Assembly: GCF_005938385.1 (NCBI RefSeq)
Contig: NZ_VCRA01000023.1
Span: 46,420 to 110,419 of the forward strand
Direction: 5' to 3'
DNA: 64,000 bases
DNA from: Paenibacillus mesophilus
GTDB taxonomy: Bacteria; Bacillota; Bacilli; Paenibacillales; NBRC-103111
Shown: positions 32,706-40,658 of the stretch, piece after piece
Layout: every line of letters begins with the position of its first letter
How positions within the stretch are numbered: the stretch's first letter is position 1
Program-made: the position numbers and the translations under genes
Notes under the pieces: generated by a model
Told to the model about the DNA's origin: nothing
Databases searched by the model: none
The model's input: the letters and a program-made list of their open reading frames with translations, nothing else

Positions 32706-33254
32706 GTGGTAGCGCAGCAATTGATCAAAGCTGCCCAATCGGGCGATCGCGACGCTCTAATTACCCTATTGCGTGAAATCGAAACACACGTGTACCGGAC
32801 GGCTTATTACATTCTGGGAAATGAGCAGGATGCCAAAGATGCCGCTCAAGAAGCGTTGATCCGCATATATACGAAAATTAACTCTTACGAAGAAAAGGCT
32901 CAGTTCAAAACGTGGGTGCAGCGTATCGTCACGAACATATGCATCGACAAATTCCGGCGTACGAAGGCGACCGTATCGATCGAAGAGCACAATATGGTAT
33001 TTACCGCCGATAACAGCGTGGAAGACGAGCTGATGTCTACGTATGTAGCCAAAGATATACAGAAGGCGATCGATCTTCTCCCCGAGCACCACAGGACTGT
33101 AGTCGTACTCCGGTATTTGCAGGATTTCTCGTACAATGAAATCGCCGAATCCCTCGATCTGCCTCTCAATACGGTCAAATCGTATTTGTTTCGGGCGAGG
33201 CAGCAGTTGCAATCTTTACTCCAAGACTATCAGAAAGGCGGTGTGCGGGGATGA
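32706..33254 (+). CDS. ECF RNA polymerase sigma factor, SigW-like
   Basis: A 182-residue sigma-70 family protein of the ECF group. Region 2 is at about residues 12-80 (YYILGNEQDAKDAAQEALIR, FKTWVQRIVTNICIDKFRR) and region 4 at 115-175 (LPEHHRTVVVLRYLQDFSY, IAESLDLPLNTVKSYLFRAR). It starts at GTG behind GAGAGGGGGA; a longer frame covers the candidate promoter. Its stop overlaps the start of a zinc-finger anti-sigma gene (ATGA), the usual pair. ECF factors of this class respond to envelope stress. In this window the pair lies directly before holA. Confidence 0.9.
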   Translation: MVAQQLIKAAQSGDRDALITLLREIETHVYRTAYYILGNEQDAKDAAQEALIRIYTKINSYEEKAQFKTWVQRIVTNICIDKFRRTKATVSIEEHNMVFTADNSVEDELMSTYVAKDIQKAIDLLPEHHRTVVVLRYLQDFSYNEIAESLDLPLNTVKSYLFRARQQLQSLLQDYQKGGVRG

Positions 33255-34624
33255 ATTGTCATGAGGTGATGGAACTGATGCAAAGAGATCTGGATCTGGA
33301 TTTGAACGACTCGGAGCATGAAGCCATGATGGCTCATTTGCAGCAGTGTCCGGATTGCGCGGAAATGTTCTCCAGGTTGCAGCAATTATCCCAAGAGCTG
33401 GCCAACCTACCGAAGGTGGCGCCACCTTTCAGTCTCGTCGATTCCATTCTGCCCCAGCTTGCGGAAATCGATCGCGCAGGCGAAGGTCCGATAAAAACGT
33501 CCGCGGCGACTTCCGTCGGTTCAGACGGGAAAGCTGCGGCAGTAATCCCGCTTGCGGCGGAACGTCCCAGACGGTTCCGGACGGCTTGGCTCGCGGCGAC
33601 CGGCGGCATCGTGGCGGCCGGGCTGCTGCTGGCCGTTTTCATCCAGGATATGGACGGTACGAAGGTGGCGGATGACGCCCAGTTCATGTACAGCACGGCG
33701 GAGAGCCGCAGCGATACGGCGAAGTCGGCCGGAGCGAAACAGAAGAGCGCGGCCGAGGAATCGGCGAAATCGGCCGATAAGGCGGAGGCGCCACGCAGCA
33801 GCGCCTTGTCGAATTCGCAAACCGGAGGCGGCTCGGCAAGCGGGACATCGGGCACAGCCTCGGGAGGGGCGCCAACCGGCTCCACTTCCGGCAGCCAAGC
33901 TTCGAAGCCGGCGACCGAGCCGTCTCAACCCCAGACCGGTACGATGAACGATCAGCGCGGAACGGCCGTACAGAACGGAAAAACGAACGCCGGTTCCACG
34001 GATGCCGCAGCCGGCCAAGTCAATAAAAGCCAAGTTGCCGACAGCAATCCGAATGCGGCGGGGGCCGGGGCCGGCATTTCGGGCTCGACCGGTTCGCCGT
34101 CGTCCGGCGCAGTGAATCCGTTTCAGCCTGAATTAAACGATACAACGAAGAAAACGACACCCGAAAGCGGCAGTTCGCCTTCGTCCGAAAGATTCGGCAT
34201 AGCCGCAACGCCGGCGCCGGAACCGGCGACGGATAGTGCCACAGCCGATACCGTCAACAAATCGACAGGCTCGGAACAAACGAAAGCAGCGGATGCCGAT
34301 AAGTCGTCCGAGTCGAGCAAAGGACTGACCGAGCTGCCGGGTGCGGCCGGCTTGGTGGCGGTGCCTCCGACGTCCCAGCTCGTATCGGAAGACGGCCTTC
34401 TGGTCGCGATCATAGACAACGCCAAGCGCCGAATCGCGGTTACGACCGCAGACGGCAAGCAGACGGAGATGTTCTTCTCCGCCACTTGGAAGGAGCAGGA
34501 TAAGGCCAAGCTGCTCAAATGGAAAGGCAGCGCCCAGCTGACCTACTCGATTACGTCGACCGATGGGAAAACGAAGACGATCGTCGTCGACATTGCCAAA
34601 CGGACGGAGACCGTGCAGCCGTAA
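33251..34624 (+). CDS. Membrane anti-sigma factor with zinc-binding N-terminus
   Basis: A 457-residue anti-sigma factor. The N-terminal zf-HC2 domain carries HLQQCPDC (His-x3-Cys-x2-Cys) with an early MNCHEVM, a cytoplasmic sigma-binding module. One membrane helix follows (about residues 113-135, WLAATGGIVAAGLLLAVF). Residues 145-375 are a long Ser/Ala/Gly/Thr/Lys-rich low-complexity stretch outside the membrane, and the end (375-457) is a small beta domain (LLVAIIDNAKRRIAVTTADG). RsiW-like proteins are about 200 residues, so this one is more than twice as long. Stress-triggered cleavage would release the sigma factor. Overlap with the sigma gene indicates fixed stoichiometry. Confidence 0.88.
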   Translation: MNCHEVMELMQRDLDLDLNDSEHEAMMAHLQQCPDCAEMFSRLQQLSQELANLPKVAPPFSLVDSILPQLAEIDRAGEGPIKTSAATSVGSDGKAAAVIPLAAERPRRFRTAWLAATGGIVAAGLLLAVFIQDMDGTKVADDAQFMYSTAESRSDTAKSAGAKQKSAAEESAKSADKAEAPRSSALSNSQTGGGSASGTSGTASGGAPTGSTSGSQASKPATEPSQPQTGTMNDQRGTAVQNGKTNAGSTDAAAGQVNKSQVADSNPNAAGAGAGISGSTGSPSSGAVNPFQPELNDTTKKTTPESGSSPSSERFGIAATPAPEPATDSATADTVNKSTGSEQTKAADADKSSESSKGLTELPGAAGLVAVPPTSQLVSEDGLLVAIIDNAKRRIAVTTADGKQTEMFFSATWKEQDKAKLLKWKGSAQLTYSITSTDGKTKTIVVDIAKRTETVQP

Positions 34625-34800
34625 GCGTTACGCTTGCGGCTTTTACCGCTCTAGAAAAAAAAGGACGCTTCAATCAAGCACACTTTGCGGCTTGCTGCGT
34701 ATTGTATAGTAACAAAAGAGTTCGATGACCTGCCTCGTATGACCGTCCGGTGAAGGTCGCCTGGGAACCGTCGCCGGATGTTTATATAGATGTGCTGGGA

Positions 34801-34848
34801 CAAAGGGATGATGTCAAAGTCCGAAACGGCTTTGACGTGATCCCTTTG
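34801..34848 (+). terminator. Strong hairpin between the anti-sigma gene and holA
   Basis: ACAAAGGGAT with GTCAAAG pairs with CTTTGAC and ATCCCTTTGT. The T-run is short, so it may be a terminator or a messenger-stabilising structure. The rest of the 34625-34875 gap shows no gene. Confidence 0.5.
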
Positions 34849-34896
34849 TATTTGTTATGATGAACATCATGAAGTTTGCGGGTTGAGGTGGGAAGC

Positions 34897-35910
34897 TTGG
34901 AGTACAAATCGGCGGCGCGCGATATCGGCAAAGGAAACGTATTGCCCGTTTATGTATGCTACGGAACGGAGTCTTATTTACTGCGCGAATTTATCGGGTA
35001 TTTGACGCAGAAGCTGGTGGAGCCCGAATACCGGGAATTTGCCGTCAGCAAATACGACTTGGCGGAGACAAGCCTCGATGTCGTGCTTGATGATGCGCAG
35101 ACGCTGCCGTTTATGGCGCCGAAGAAGCTGATCATCGCGGATAACGCCGTTTTTTTCACCGGGGCGAAAGAAAGCGGCAAAGTGCAGCATCAGCCGGAAA
35201 AGCTGCTCGAGTATATGAAGGCGCCTTCCGAATTTACCGTTATCGCGTTCACGGTCGATGCGGAGAAGCTCGATGAACGGAAAAAAATCGTCAAATCGCT
35301 CAAGGAAGCGACGATCCCGTTTCTGCCGATGAATGCGGAAAGCTTGCTCCAATGGGTGAACAAGCAGGCGGAGCGCAGATCGTTCCATTTCGCGGAAGGC
35401 GCGGCGGACCAGCTCATTCTGTATACGGGCGGGGGCTTGCAGACGCTTGCCGCGGAGATCGAGAAGCTGTCGTTGTTCGTAGGAGCCGGCGGCACCGTGA
35501 CCGGCGAGAGCGTGGACAAGCTCGTGACGCGCAGTACGGAGCAGAATGTCTTTATCCTGATCGACGACATCGTAAGGCTTAGACTGAATCGGGCATTCTC
35601 GATCCTATACGATTTGCTGAAGCAGAGGGAGGAGCCGGTCAAGCTCGTGCTGCTGATCGCCCGCCAATTCCGCATCGTGCTGCAGGTGAAGGAGTTGTCC
35701 AAGCAAGGGCTGTCGCAGCAGCAAATGGCTTCCCAGCTCGGGCTGCACCCGTACGCGGTGAAAGTCGCCGCCGAGCAGGGCCAGAAGTTCGCTCCGGAGC
35801 GGCTGGAGCACATTTTGGAGCAGCTCGCCGAGCTGGACTATCGGATGAAGAGCGGGAAGGTCGACAAAGTGTTGGGGCTGGAAATGTTTCTGATGAAGCT
35901 CGCGGGGTAG
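34897..35910 (+). CDS. holA: DNA polymerase III, delta subunit
   Basis: A 337-residue clamp-loader subunit that opens the beta clamp. The start of the protein, EYKSAARDIGKGNVLPVYVC, then YGTESYLLREF, matches the HolA N-terminus. LPFMAPKKLIIADNA and the helical end QMASQLGLHPYAVKVA and LAELDYRMKSGKVDKVLGLE are family features. TTG 34897 behind GAGGTGGGA is chosen; TTG 34876 would precede the ribosome site. holA follows comEC in Bacillus; here they are 34.7 kb apart. It is convergent with rpsT, as in Bacillus. Confidence 0.93.
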   Translation: MEYKSAARDIGKGNVLPVYVCYGTESYLLREFIGYLTQKLVEPEYREFAVSKYDLAETSLDVVLDDAQTLPFMAPKKLIIADNAVFFTGAKESGKVQHQPEKLLEYMKAPSEFTVIAFTVDAEKLDERKKIVKSLKEATIPFLPMNAESLLQWVNKQAERRSFHFAEGAADQLILYTGGGLQTLAAEIEKLSLFVGAGGTVTGESVDKLVTRSTEQNVFILIDDIVRLRLNRAFSILYDLLKQREEPVKLVLLIARQFRIVLQVKELSKQGLSQQQMASQLGLHPYAVKVAAEQGQKFAPERLEHILEQLAELDYRMKSGKVDKVLGLEMFLMKLAG

Positions 35911-35928
35911 TGCTCGCGCCAAAAAATA

Positions 35929-35959
35929 AAGTCCTTGCGTCGGATGAGCAAGGACTTTT
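35929..35959. terminator. Bidirectional terminator between holA and rpsT
   Basis: AAAGTCCTTGC pairs with GCAAGGACTTT around 9 bases, with T-runs on both strands. Confidence 0.9.
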
Positions 35960-35964
35960 TTCGC

Positions 35965-36237
35965 TTAGCCTTGTGCGGAAAGCGAGTTGAGTTGTTTCGC
36001 CAAACGGGATTTTTTGCGGGCTGCCGCGTTTTTATGAATCAAGCCTTTCGTTACAGCTTTGTCCAGCTTTTTGGAAGCTGTGATCAAGGCTTCTTTTGCC
36101 GATTCAACGTTTTGGGAAGCAGCTGCGTTTTCGAACGTTTTGACAGCCGTACGCAGAGCCGATCTTTGCGAAGCGTTCTGAAGGCGACGCTTGTCGTTAG
36201 TCTTTACGCGCTTGATGGCGGATTTAATGTTAGGCAC
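35965..36237 (-). CDS. rpsT: Small ribosomal subunit protein bS20
   Basis: A 90-residue, highly basic protein with the classic S20 start PNIKSAIKRVKTNDKRRLQN and end GLIHKNAAARKKSRLAKQLN. It binds 16S rRNA early in 30S assembly. The start is GTG (36237-36235) with an excellent AAGGAGGTG 7 bases upstream; a non-ATG start could limit expression. It lies opposite to holA and gpr, the same arrangement as in Bacillus. Length is normal. Confidence 0.97.
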   Translation of the reverse strand: MPNIKSAIKRVKTNDKRRLQNASQRSALRTAVKTFENAAASQNVESAKEALITASKKLDKAVTKGLIHKNAAARKKSRLAKQLNSLSAQG

Positions 36238-36367
36238 GATCGTTCACCTCCTTAAAAAAACAAAAGCATCCATGCGACTATGTCCAAGACAACCGATCAA
36301 AGTATGTCAGGTCTGTCGACAACTTTATACATTTTACCATGGGCCAAGCCAAATTGCAATCCGATTC

Positions 36368-36397
36368 GAATAAACGGCTCCGATTCCTCACAAACTA
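36368..36397 (+). promoter_or_regulatory. Candidate forespore (sigma-G/F type) promoter of gpr
   Basis: GAATA (36368-36372) and CAAACTA (36391-36397), 18 bases apart, fit the forespore pattern GHATR and CATNHTA closely. gpr is known to be transcribed in the forespore in Bacillus. Confidence 0.55.
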
Positions 36398-36430
36398 AAA
36401 AGCAGCGCAGGCGGAAAGGAGAGACATGAT

Positions 36431-37435
36431 ATGGAGTTGGATTTAAGCGGATATTCGGTGCGGACCGATCTGGCTCTGGAAGCGAAGGAAATGGCCTCCG
36501 GCCGGCTCGGGGACGCGATACCGGGCGTACATACCGATACGTCGGAAGATGACGGGGATATGATCGTGACGAAGATGGACATAGCGAACGACGAAGGGGC
36601 GAGGGCGGTGGGCAAGCAGCCCGGACACTACGTCACGATCGAGGTTCCGCGGCTAAGGGAGAAGGATTCCGACCTTCAGGATCGCGTAGCGACGAGGCTG
36701 GCGCAGGAATTCGCCGCGTTTCTTGGGCGTATCGGCATCGGCAAAGACGCGAAAGTGCTTATAATCGGGCTCGGCAACTACAATGTGACGCCGGACGCTC
36801 TAGGTCCCCTTGTCGTCGAGAACGTGATGGTGACCCGTCATTATTTCGAGCTGATGCCCGAGCAGGTGAGTCCGGGCTACCGTCCGGTCAGCGCCGTGGC
36901 CCCGGGAGTGCTGGGCACGACGGGCATTGAGACGAGCGAGATCGTACAGGGCATCGTGGAGAAATCGCGGCCGGATCTCGTGATTGCCATCGACGCATTG
37001 GCCTCCAGGGCGCTGGAGCGGGTCAATACGACGATCCAGATAGCGGATACGGGCATTCATCCCGGTTCGGGAGTCGGCAACAAACGGAAAGGGCTGACGA
37101 AAGAATTTCTCCATGTGCCCGTCATCGCAATCGGAGTGCCGACAGTCGTATACGCGTCCACGATCGTCAACAGCACGATGGACATGATGCTGAATCATTT
37201 CAAAAACCAGACGAACAACACGAGTCAAATTTTCGGCATGTTGGACAGTATGGAGGAGAACGAGCGGCTTCAGCTAGTCCGCGAGTTACTCGATCCGATC
37301 GGCCAAAATTTGCTCGTTACGCCGAAGGATATAGACCAATTTATCGAAGATATCGCCAACATCATCGCGAGCGGTTTGAACGCCGCCCTGCACGAGGCGA
37401 TCGATCAGGACAACGTCGCGGCTTATACGCACTAG
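36431..37435 (+). CDS. gpr: Germination protease (spore endopeptidase GPR)
   Basis: A 334-residue aspartic-type protease that degrades small acid-soluble spore proteins on germination. Motifs of the family: YSVRTDLALEA at the start, near the zymogen cleavage zone, VLIIGLGNYNVTPDALGP, GVLGTTGIET, VIAIDALASR, ADTGIHPGSGVGNKRKG, and VIAIGVPTVV. It proves that the host makes endospores. AAAGGAGAG precedes ATG by 8 bases. In Bacillus spoIIP follows gpr directly; here 20.8 kb of carbohydrate genes come between. Confidence 0.96.
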   Translation: MELDLSGYSVRTDLALEAKEMASGRLGDAIPGVHTDTSEDDGDMIVTKMDIANDEGARAVGKQPGHYVTIEVPRLREKDSDLQDRVATRLAQEFAAFLGRIGIGKDAKVLIIGLGNYNVTPDALGPLVVENVMVTRHYFELMPEQVSPGYRPVSAVAPGVLGTTGIETSEIVQGIVEKSRPDLVIAIDALASRALERVNTTIQIADTGIHPGSGVGNKRKGLTKEFLHVPVIAIGVPTVVYASTIVNSTMDMMLNHFKNQTNNTSQIFGMLDSMEENERLQLVRELLDPIGQNLLVTPKDIDQFIEDIANIIASGLNAALHEAIDQDNVAAYTH

Positions 37436-37464
37436 TCGCTAAGCGAATGAACCTATATTATGCT

Positions 37465-37514
37465 GTCAGCCCGCTTGGCCGTTTCCGGTAATCAAGCGGG
37501 TTGTTTTTCGTCAA
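37465..37514. terminator. Terminator-like hairpin after gpr that resembles the end of an AraC gene
   Basis: AGCCCGCTTG pairs with CAAGCGGGTT, followed by GTTTTTC, a working terminator shape for gpr. The whole 50-base stretch matches 44812-44862, the last codons of the - strand AraC gene, with only a few differences. Read on the - strand it gives NPLDYRK, the C-terminal motif of that regulator. Confidence 0.6.
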
Positions 37515-37521
37515 ATGGATA

Positions 37522-37550
37522 TTGACGATGCCAGTCAAAACCTGTATGCT
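37522..37550 (+). promoter_or_regulatory. Promoter of the AraC membrane sensor gene
   Basis: TTGACG (37522-37527), 17 bases, TATGCT (37545-37550). The transcript would have a leader of about 220 bases (37557-37775), which holds no frame of note. Confidence 0.55.
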
Positions 37551-37775
37551 AAAGTTATATAATGTATATTATGGTATGACCACGACTTAGTCCGGAAATC
37601 GTTCCTAACTAATATAAAATCATTTCCTAGATCGTATTTCTTACTGGAACTTGCGGGTGCGATTGTGGAGGGGCGTGTTTCTTTCGGGCTCCTCTTTTGT
37701 TTTGTCGGAGCAACAGGCAGGATCGCATATTTGTTTCGCGAATTCTAATGGGATCAACCTAAGGGGGAATCGGCG

Positions 37776-39821
37776 TTGAAACGGGATGCCCGCTCATACT
37801 TGTACCGGGTGGCCATCGTGCTCGTCGTGGTGTCCGTTATACCCGCTCTTTTATCAAGCGCTTACAATACGAACTTGTTCATGAAGCAGACGGTCCGATT
37901 GGTCGATTCGAAAAACGAGACCGAGCTGATCCGCACCGGCACCCTCATGGAACGGACGCTGCAGCAAATTATAGACTTCGCAAACGCTACGGCAGCCGAT
38001 GCCCGCTTCGCCAACTTGCAAACGGCGACGGAACAGTGGAAGGCATGGTCCGAGCTCAACAAGCTTCTGTACGCCAACCCCTACATTGTGGAATATATGC
38101 TGTATAACGGCGGCGACCGCTCGCTGCTCATATCGAATTATGGGATCGAGCGGAATCCTGAACGGAGCAGCGTTCCCTGGATCGTCTCGGAAGCTCCCAA
38201 GCTTCCTTTGTACCAGTTCGAGCTCAAGAACGGACATTTCGGGCAAGGCAGGTCATTCGTTTCCATCGTCCAGAAGCTCCCCGGTCAGCAAAGAGAACCG
38301 AATTACTTTATATTCAATGTCGATCTGGATAAAATCTATCATTCCTTCTTGAGCGAGCTGAACGTGAGCGCCGAGCTGTACAATTACTACTTGACCGATG
38401 CCGGCGGAACGATCATGTACCACCGGGACAAGGAACACATCGGCAAACCGATGTCGGGTATCGGGAACGACGATTCGAACATCCGGATCAATCGGCATAA
38501 ACTCGGTGCCTTCAATTGGGAATTAGTCGGAGAAGTCAATACGGAGCTGCTGTACAAGGACGTTACCGTCCTCAAAAACAAAGTATTGGCCGTCGTCTTC
38601 GCCGTCATCGCCCTCGTGGCCGTGTTCATTGTGTTCGGTGCGCGCGAGCTGTATAAGCCGTTCCGCCGCATTGTCTCCCGGGTCGCGGAGAGCGAAGAGC
38701 TGTTGAGAAAATCGCTGCTGCGCCGTTTGATTCTAGGGGAAACTCACGTAAATCCGTACACGGACAGGTTGTTGCACGATATGACGCCTCGACTCGTCGT
38801 TGCCATCCTTACCCCAGCGCCGCAAGAAGACAGCGAGAAGTCCGCGGAAGCAACGACGACGCTTATGCGAAGTCTGGAAAATCGCTTGACGGCATCGTTC
38901 CGGGCAGAGCTGTTCCGGGAACCGAACGGGGACGTCTTGGCGTTGTTTCAAGCGGAGCACGGGGATGCGAACCGGTTCGTAACCGAGCTGCTGCTTGCAT
39001 TCGACGCCAAGCAGTTGGAATCGACCGTGATCAGCATCGGCGGCATCCACTCTCTCGAGGACATTCATAAATCTTATATCGAAGCTATGTATGCCTACAA
39101 TATCGGCCGGATCTATACGACGGACAGCCGGTTGTACTGCTACAACAAGCTGCCGATGGACTACGAGGCCACCTTGAAAGCACCCGCCATCGAGGAACTG
39201 GAGCTGGCAATCCGGCAGCAGAACGAGCGGAGCTTCACGGAGACGCTGAACGTCCTGTTCTCCGAGCAGTTGACCGTCGTAGAGTACAACCTCAACTTCT
39301 ATCAGGTCGTCTCGCTGCTGCTTCGCCTGTTCGGGCAGAACAGTCTTACGTTTCTGAACGAGCTGAACCGTCTTATTACGGACAAAGGGATTATGAACGT
39401 TACCGCCGTGAAGCAGTTCGTCTTCGCCAAATTTTACAGCTACCGGGACTATGCCGAAGAGACGAAAGATTATGCCGGCAAAATCCGCGATTATGTCGTC
39501 AAGCATTATACGGTCAATTTCTCGCTGGACGAGATGGCCGAACATCTCGGCATTACGAAGCAGCATTTGATTACCGTGTGCAAGAAAAGATATAACCGGA
39601 CTCCGGTTGAGTATTTGAACGAATACCGCATCGAAGAAGCGAAGCGGCTGCTATCCGACACCCGGACGAAAATCGCCGACATCGGTACCCGTTCCGGCTT
39701 CAACAGCAACAGCTACTTCGCCAAAGTGTTCAAGCAGTACACCGGCATTACGGCTTCCGAGTACAGGGAGCTTCTCTTCAACCGCAAGCGGGAGCAAGGG
39801 ATGCAAACCGCCGACAGCTAA
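37776..39821 (+). CDS. Membrane-bound AraC-family sensor-regulator
   Basis: A 681-residue one-component regulator. Two membrane helices (about residues 9-30 and 268-288) enclose an extracellular sensor of about 235 residues of the Cache-like kind. After a cytoplasmic linker, a double helix-turn-helix AraC domain occupies about 578-676 (FSLDEMAEHLGITKQHL, IADIGTRSGFNSNSYFAKVFKQ). It starts at TTG behind AAGGGGG. Such proteins in Paenibacillus sense sugars outside and switch on neighbouring binding-protein genes; here the next genes are two orphan lipoproteins. The extracellular ligand is unknown. Confidence 0.87.
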   Translation: MKRDARSYLYRVAIVLVVVSVIPALLSSAYNTNLFMKQTVRLVDSKNETELIRTGTLMERTLQQIIDFANATAADARFANLQTATEQWKAWSELNKLLYANPYIVEYMLYNGGDRSLLISNYGIERNPERSSVPWIVSEAPKLPLYQFELKNGHFGQGRSFVSIVQKLPGQQREPNYFIFNVDLDKIYHSFLSELNVSAELYNYYLTDAGGTIMYHRDKEHIGKPMSGIGNDDSNIRINRHKLGAFNWELVGEVNTELLYKDVTVLKNKVLAVVFAVIALVAVFIVFGARELYKPFRRIVSRVAESEELLRKSLLRRLILGETHVNPYTDRLLHDMTPRLVVAILTPAPQEDSEKSAEATTTLMRSLENRLTASFRAELFREPNGDVLALFQAEHGDANRFVTELLLAFDAKQLESTVISIGGIHSLEDIHKSYIEAMYAYNIGRIYTTDSRLYCYNKLPMDYEATLKAPAIEELELAIRQQNERSFTETLNVLFSEQLTVVEYNLNFYQVVSLLLRLFGQNSLTFLNELNRLITDKGIMNVTAVKQFVFAKFYSYRDYAEETKDYAGKIRDYVVKHYTVNFSLDEMAEHLGITKQHLITVCKKRYNRTPVEYLNEYRIEEAKRLLSDTRTKIADIGTRSGFNSNSYFAKVFKQYTGITASEYRELLFNRKREQGMQTADS

Positions 39822-39840
39822 ACGATGTGCAAGCATGCCC

Positions 39841-39868
39841 GCCGACAGCACCGCTGTCGGCTTTTTTA
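39841..39868 (+). terminator. Terminator after the membrane AraC gene
   Basis: GCCGACAGC pairs with GCTGTCGGC around ACC, then TTTTTT. Confidence 0.9.
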
Positions 39869-39908
39869 ACGTCCGGGGCTCCCCGCATTCGAACCGTTCC
39901 CGCACCCG

Positions 39909-40095
39909 TAACTGGAAAACATGCCGTTAATTTTTCGATTTATCGCTTCTTGTGATAGCTTAACTGGAAAACCTGTAGTATATTTTATCGAAGTTGCTTT
40001 TTGGGCCCGATTATGACGAATATAGCTGTAGGTTTTCCCGTTATTGCTTGCTATTTGATTTTTTCTAGTTACTTTTACTGTAGGTTTTCCATTTA
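39909..40095. repeat. Repeat cluster with four ACTGGAAAACC motifs (family C)
   Basis: TAACTGGAAAAC stands at 39909, TAACTGGAAAACCTGTAGTA at 39961, and the motif returns in reverse as CTGTAGGTTTTCCCGTTA (40026-40043) and ACTGTAGGTTTTCCATTTA (40077-40095). The two direct copies with their spacer (39909-39973) are repeated with high identity at 63808-63873. No gene is present. Confidence 0.65.
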
Positions 40096-40127
40096 GTGGA
40101 TCGAGAACGGTCAAGTATATAGTTTGA

Positions 40128-40259
40128 CTTGCAAAAAGAACGAGGAAATTCAGCGCAGTGCGTGATTTGATGCGATGGATGACGGGGAGCCGGAAGTGCT
40201 TTCCGCAGTACCGGCTGGAAGACAGGTTGAAGCTGAATAAAGTGGAAGGCAGCTCGTAA
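40128..40259 (+). pseudogene. Possible C-terminal gene fragment
   Basis: An open frame without a start of its own reads LAKRTRKFSAVRDLMRWMTG and continues SRKCFPQYRLEDRLKLNKV before a stop at 40257. The composition (Arg, Trp, Tyr, Leu) is that of a real protein end rather than random sequence, but nothing upstream continues it and no family is recognised. Confidence 0.2.
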
Positions 40260-40347
40260 GAGATCAGAGGGAATGGTTATTGGATCGGAAAGTTTGGGTG
40301 TGAATTTGACATGGACCTTGCAAAATCACACTCGCGCCGCCTTTGAA

Positions 40348-40490
40348 GTCGTGTTGTTACCGCCAAGTCTAATCAAGACAACACGACAGTGGGCAGCGGT
40401 TGGAGTTCAATACCCCTTCCCTCCAACGCGCTAACGTTTGGGTTTGCACACTAATGGACCGTCCGGGCGTTTTTCCAGGACGGTTTTCTT
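40348..40490. repeat. Three hairpins in the non-coding stretch before the lipoprotein gene
   Basis: GTCGTGTTGT (40348-40357) pairs with ACAACACGAC (40378-40387); GTTGGAG pairs with CTCCAAC (about 40398-40425); ACCGTCC (40458-40464) pairs with GGACGGT (40478-40484) followed by TTCTT, a terminator shape. The stretch 39869-40658 otherwise holds families C repeats and no convincing gene. Confidence 0.55.
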
Positions 40491-40658
40491 ACGTTGTATT
40501 ACAATATTCAACTCGTTGTACCGGGCCCCGGAAACGGGCCATTTCAACGATATGAATATATTGTGATTGAACGGCGAGCGCTTCTTGGAGTAGGGTGAGG
40601 ATGTTCCGGTGTCCGGGGCCGGAATCGAAGATATTGATAAAAATAGGGAGGTTGTTTC

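Noticed and set aside
37436..37775. A hidden gene in the gpr to AraC-sensor gap
   Set aside because: Only the terminator-like AraC relic, a promoter and an untranslated leader are visible; no frame with a ribosome site was found.
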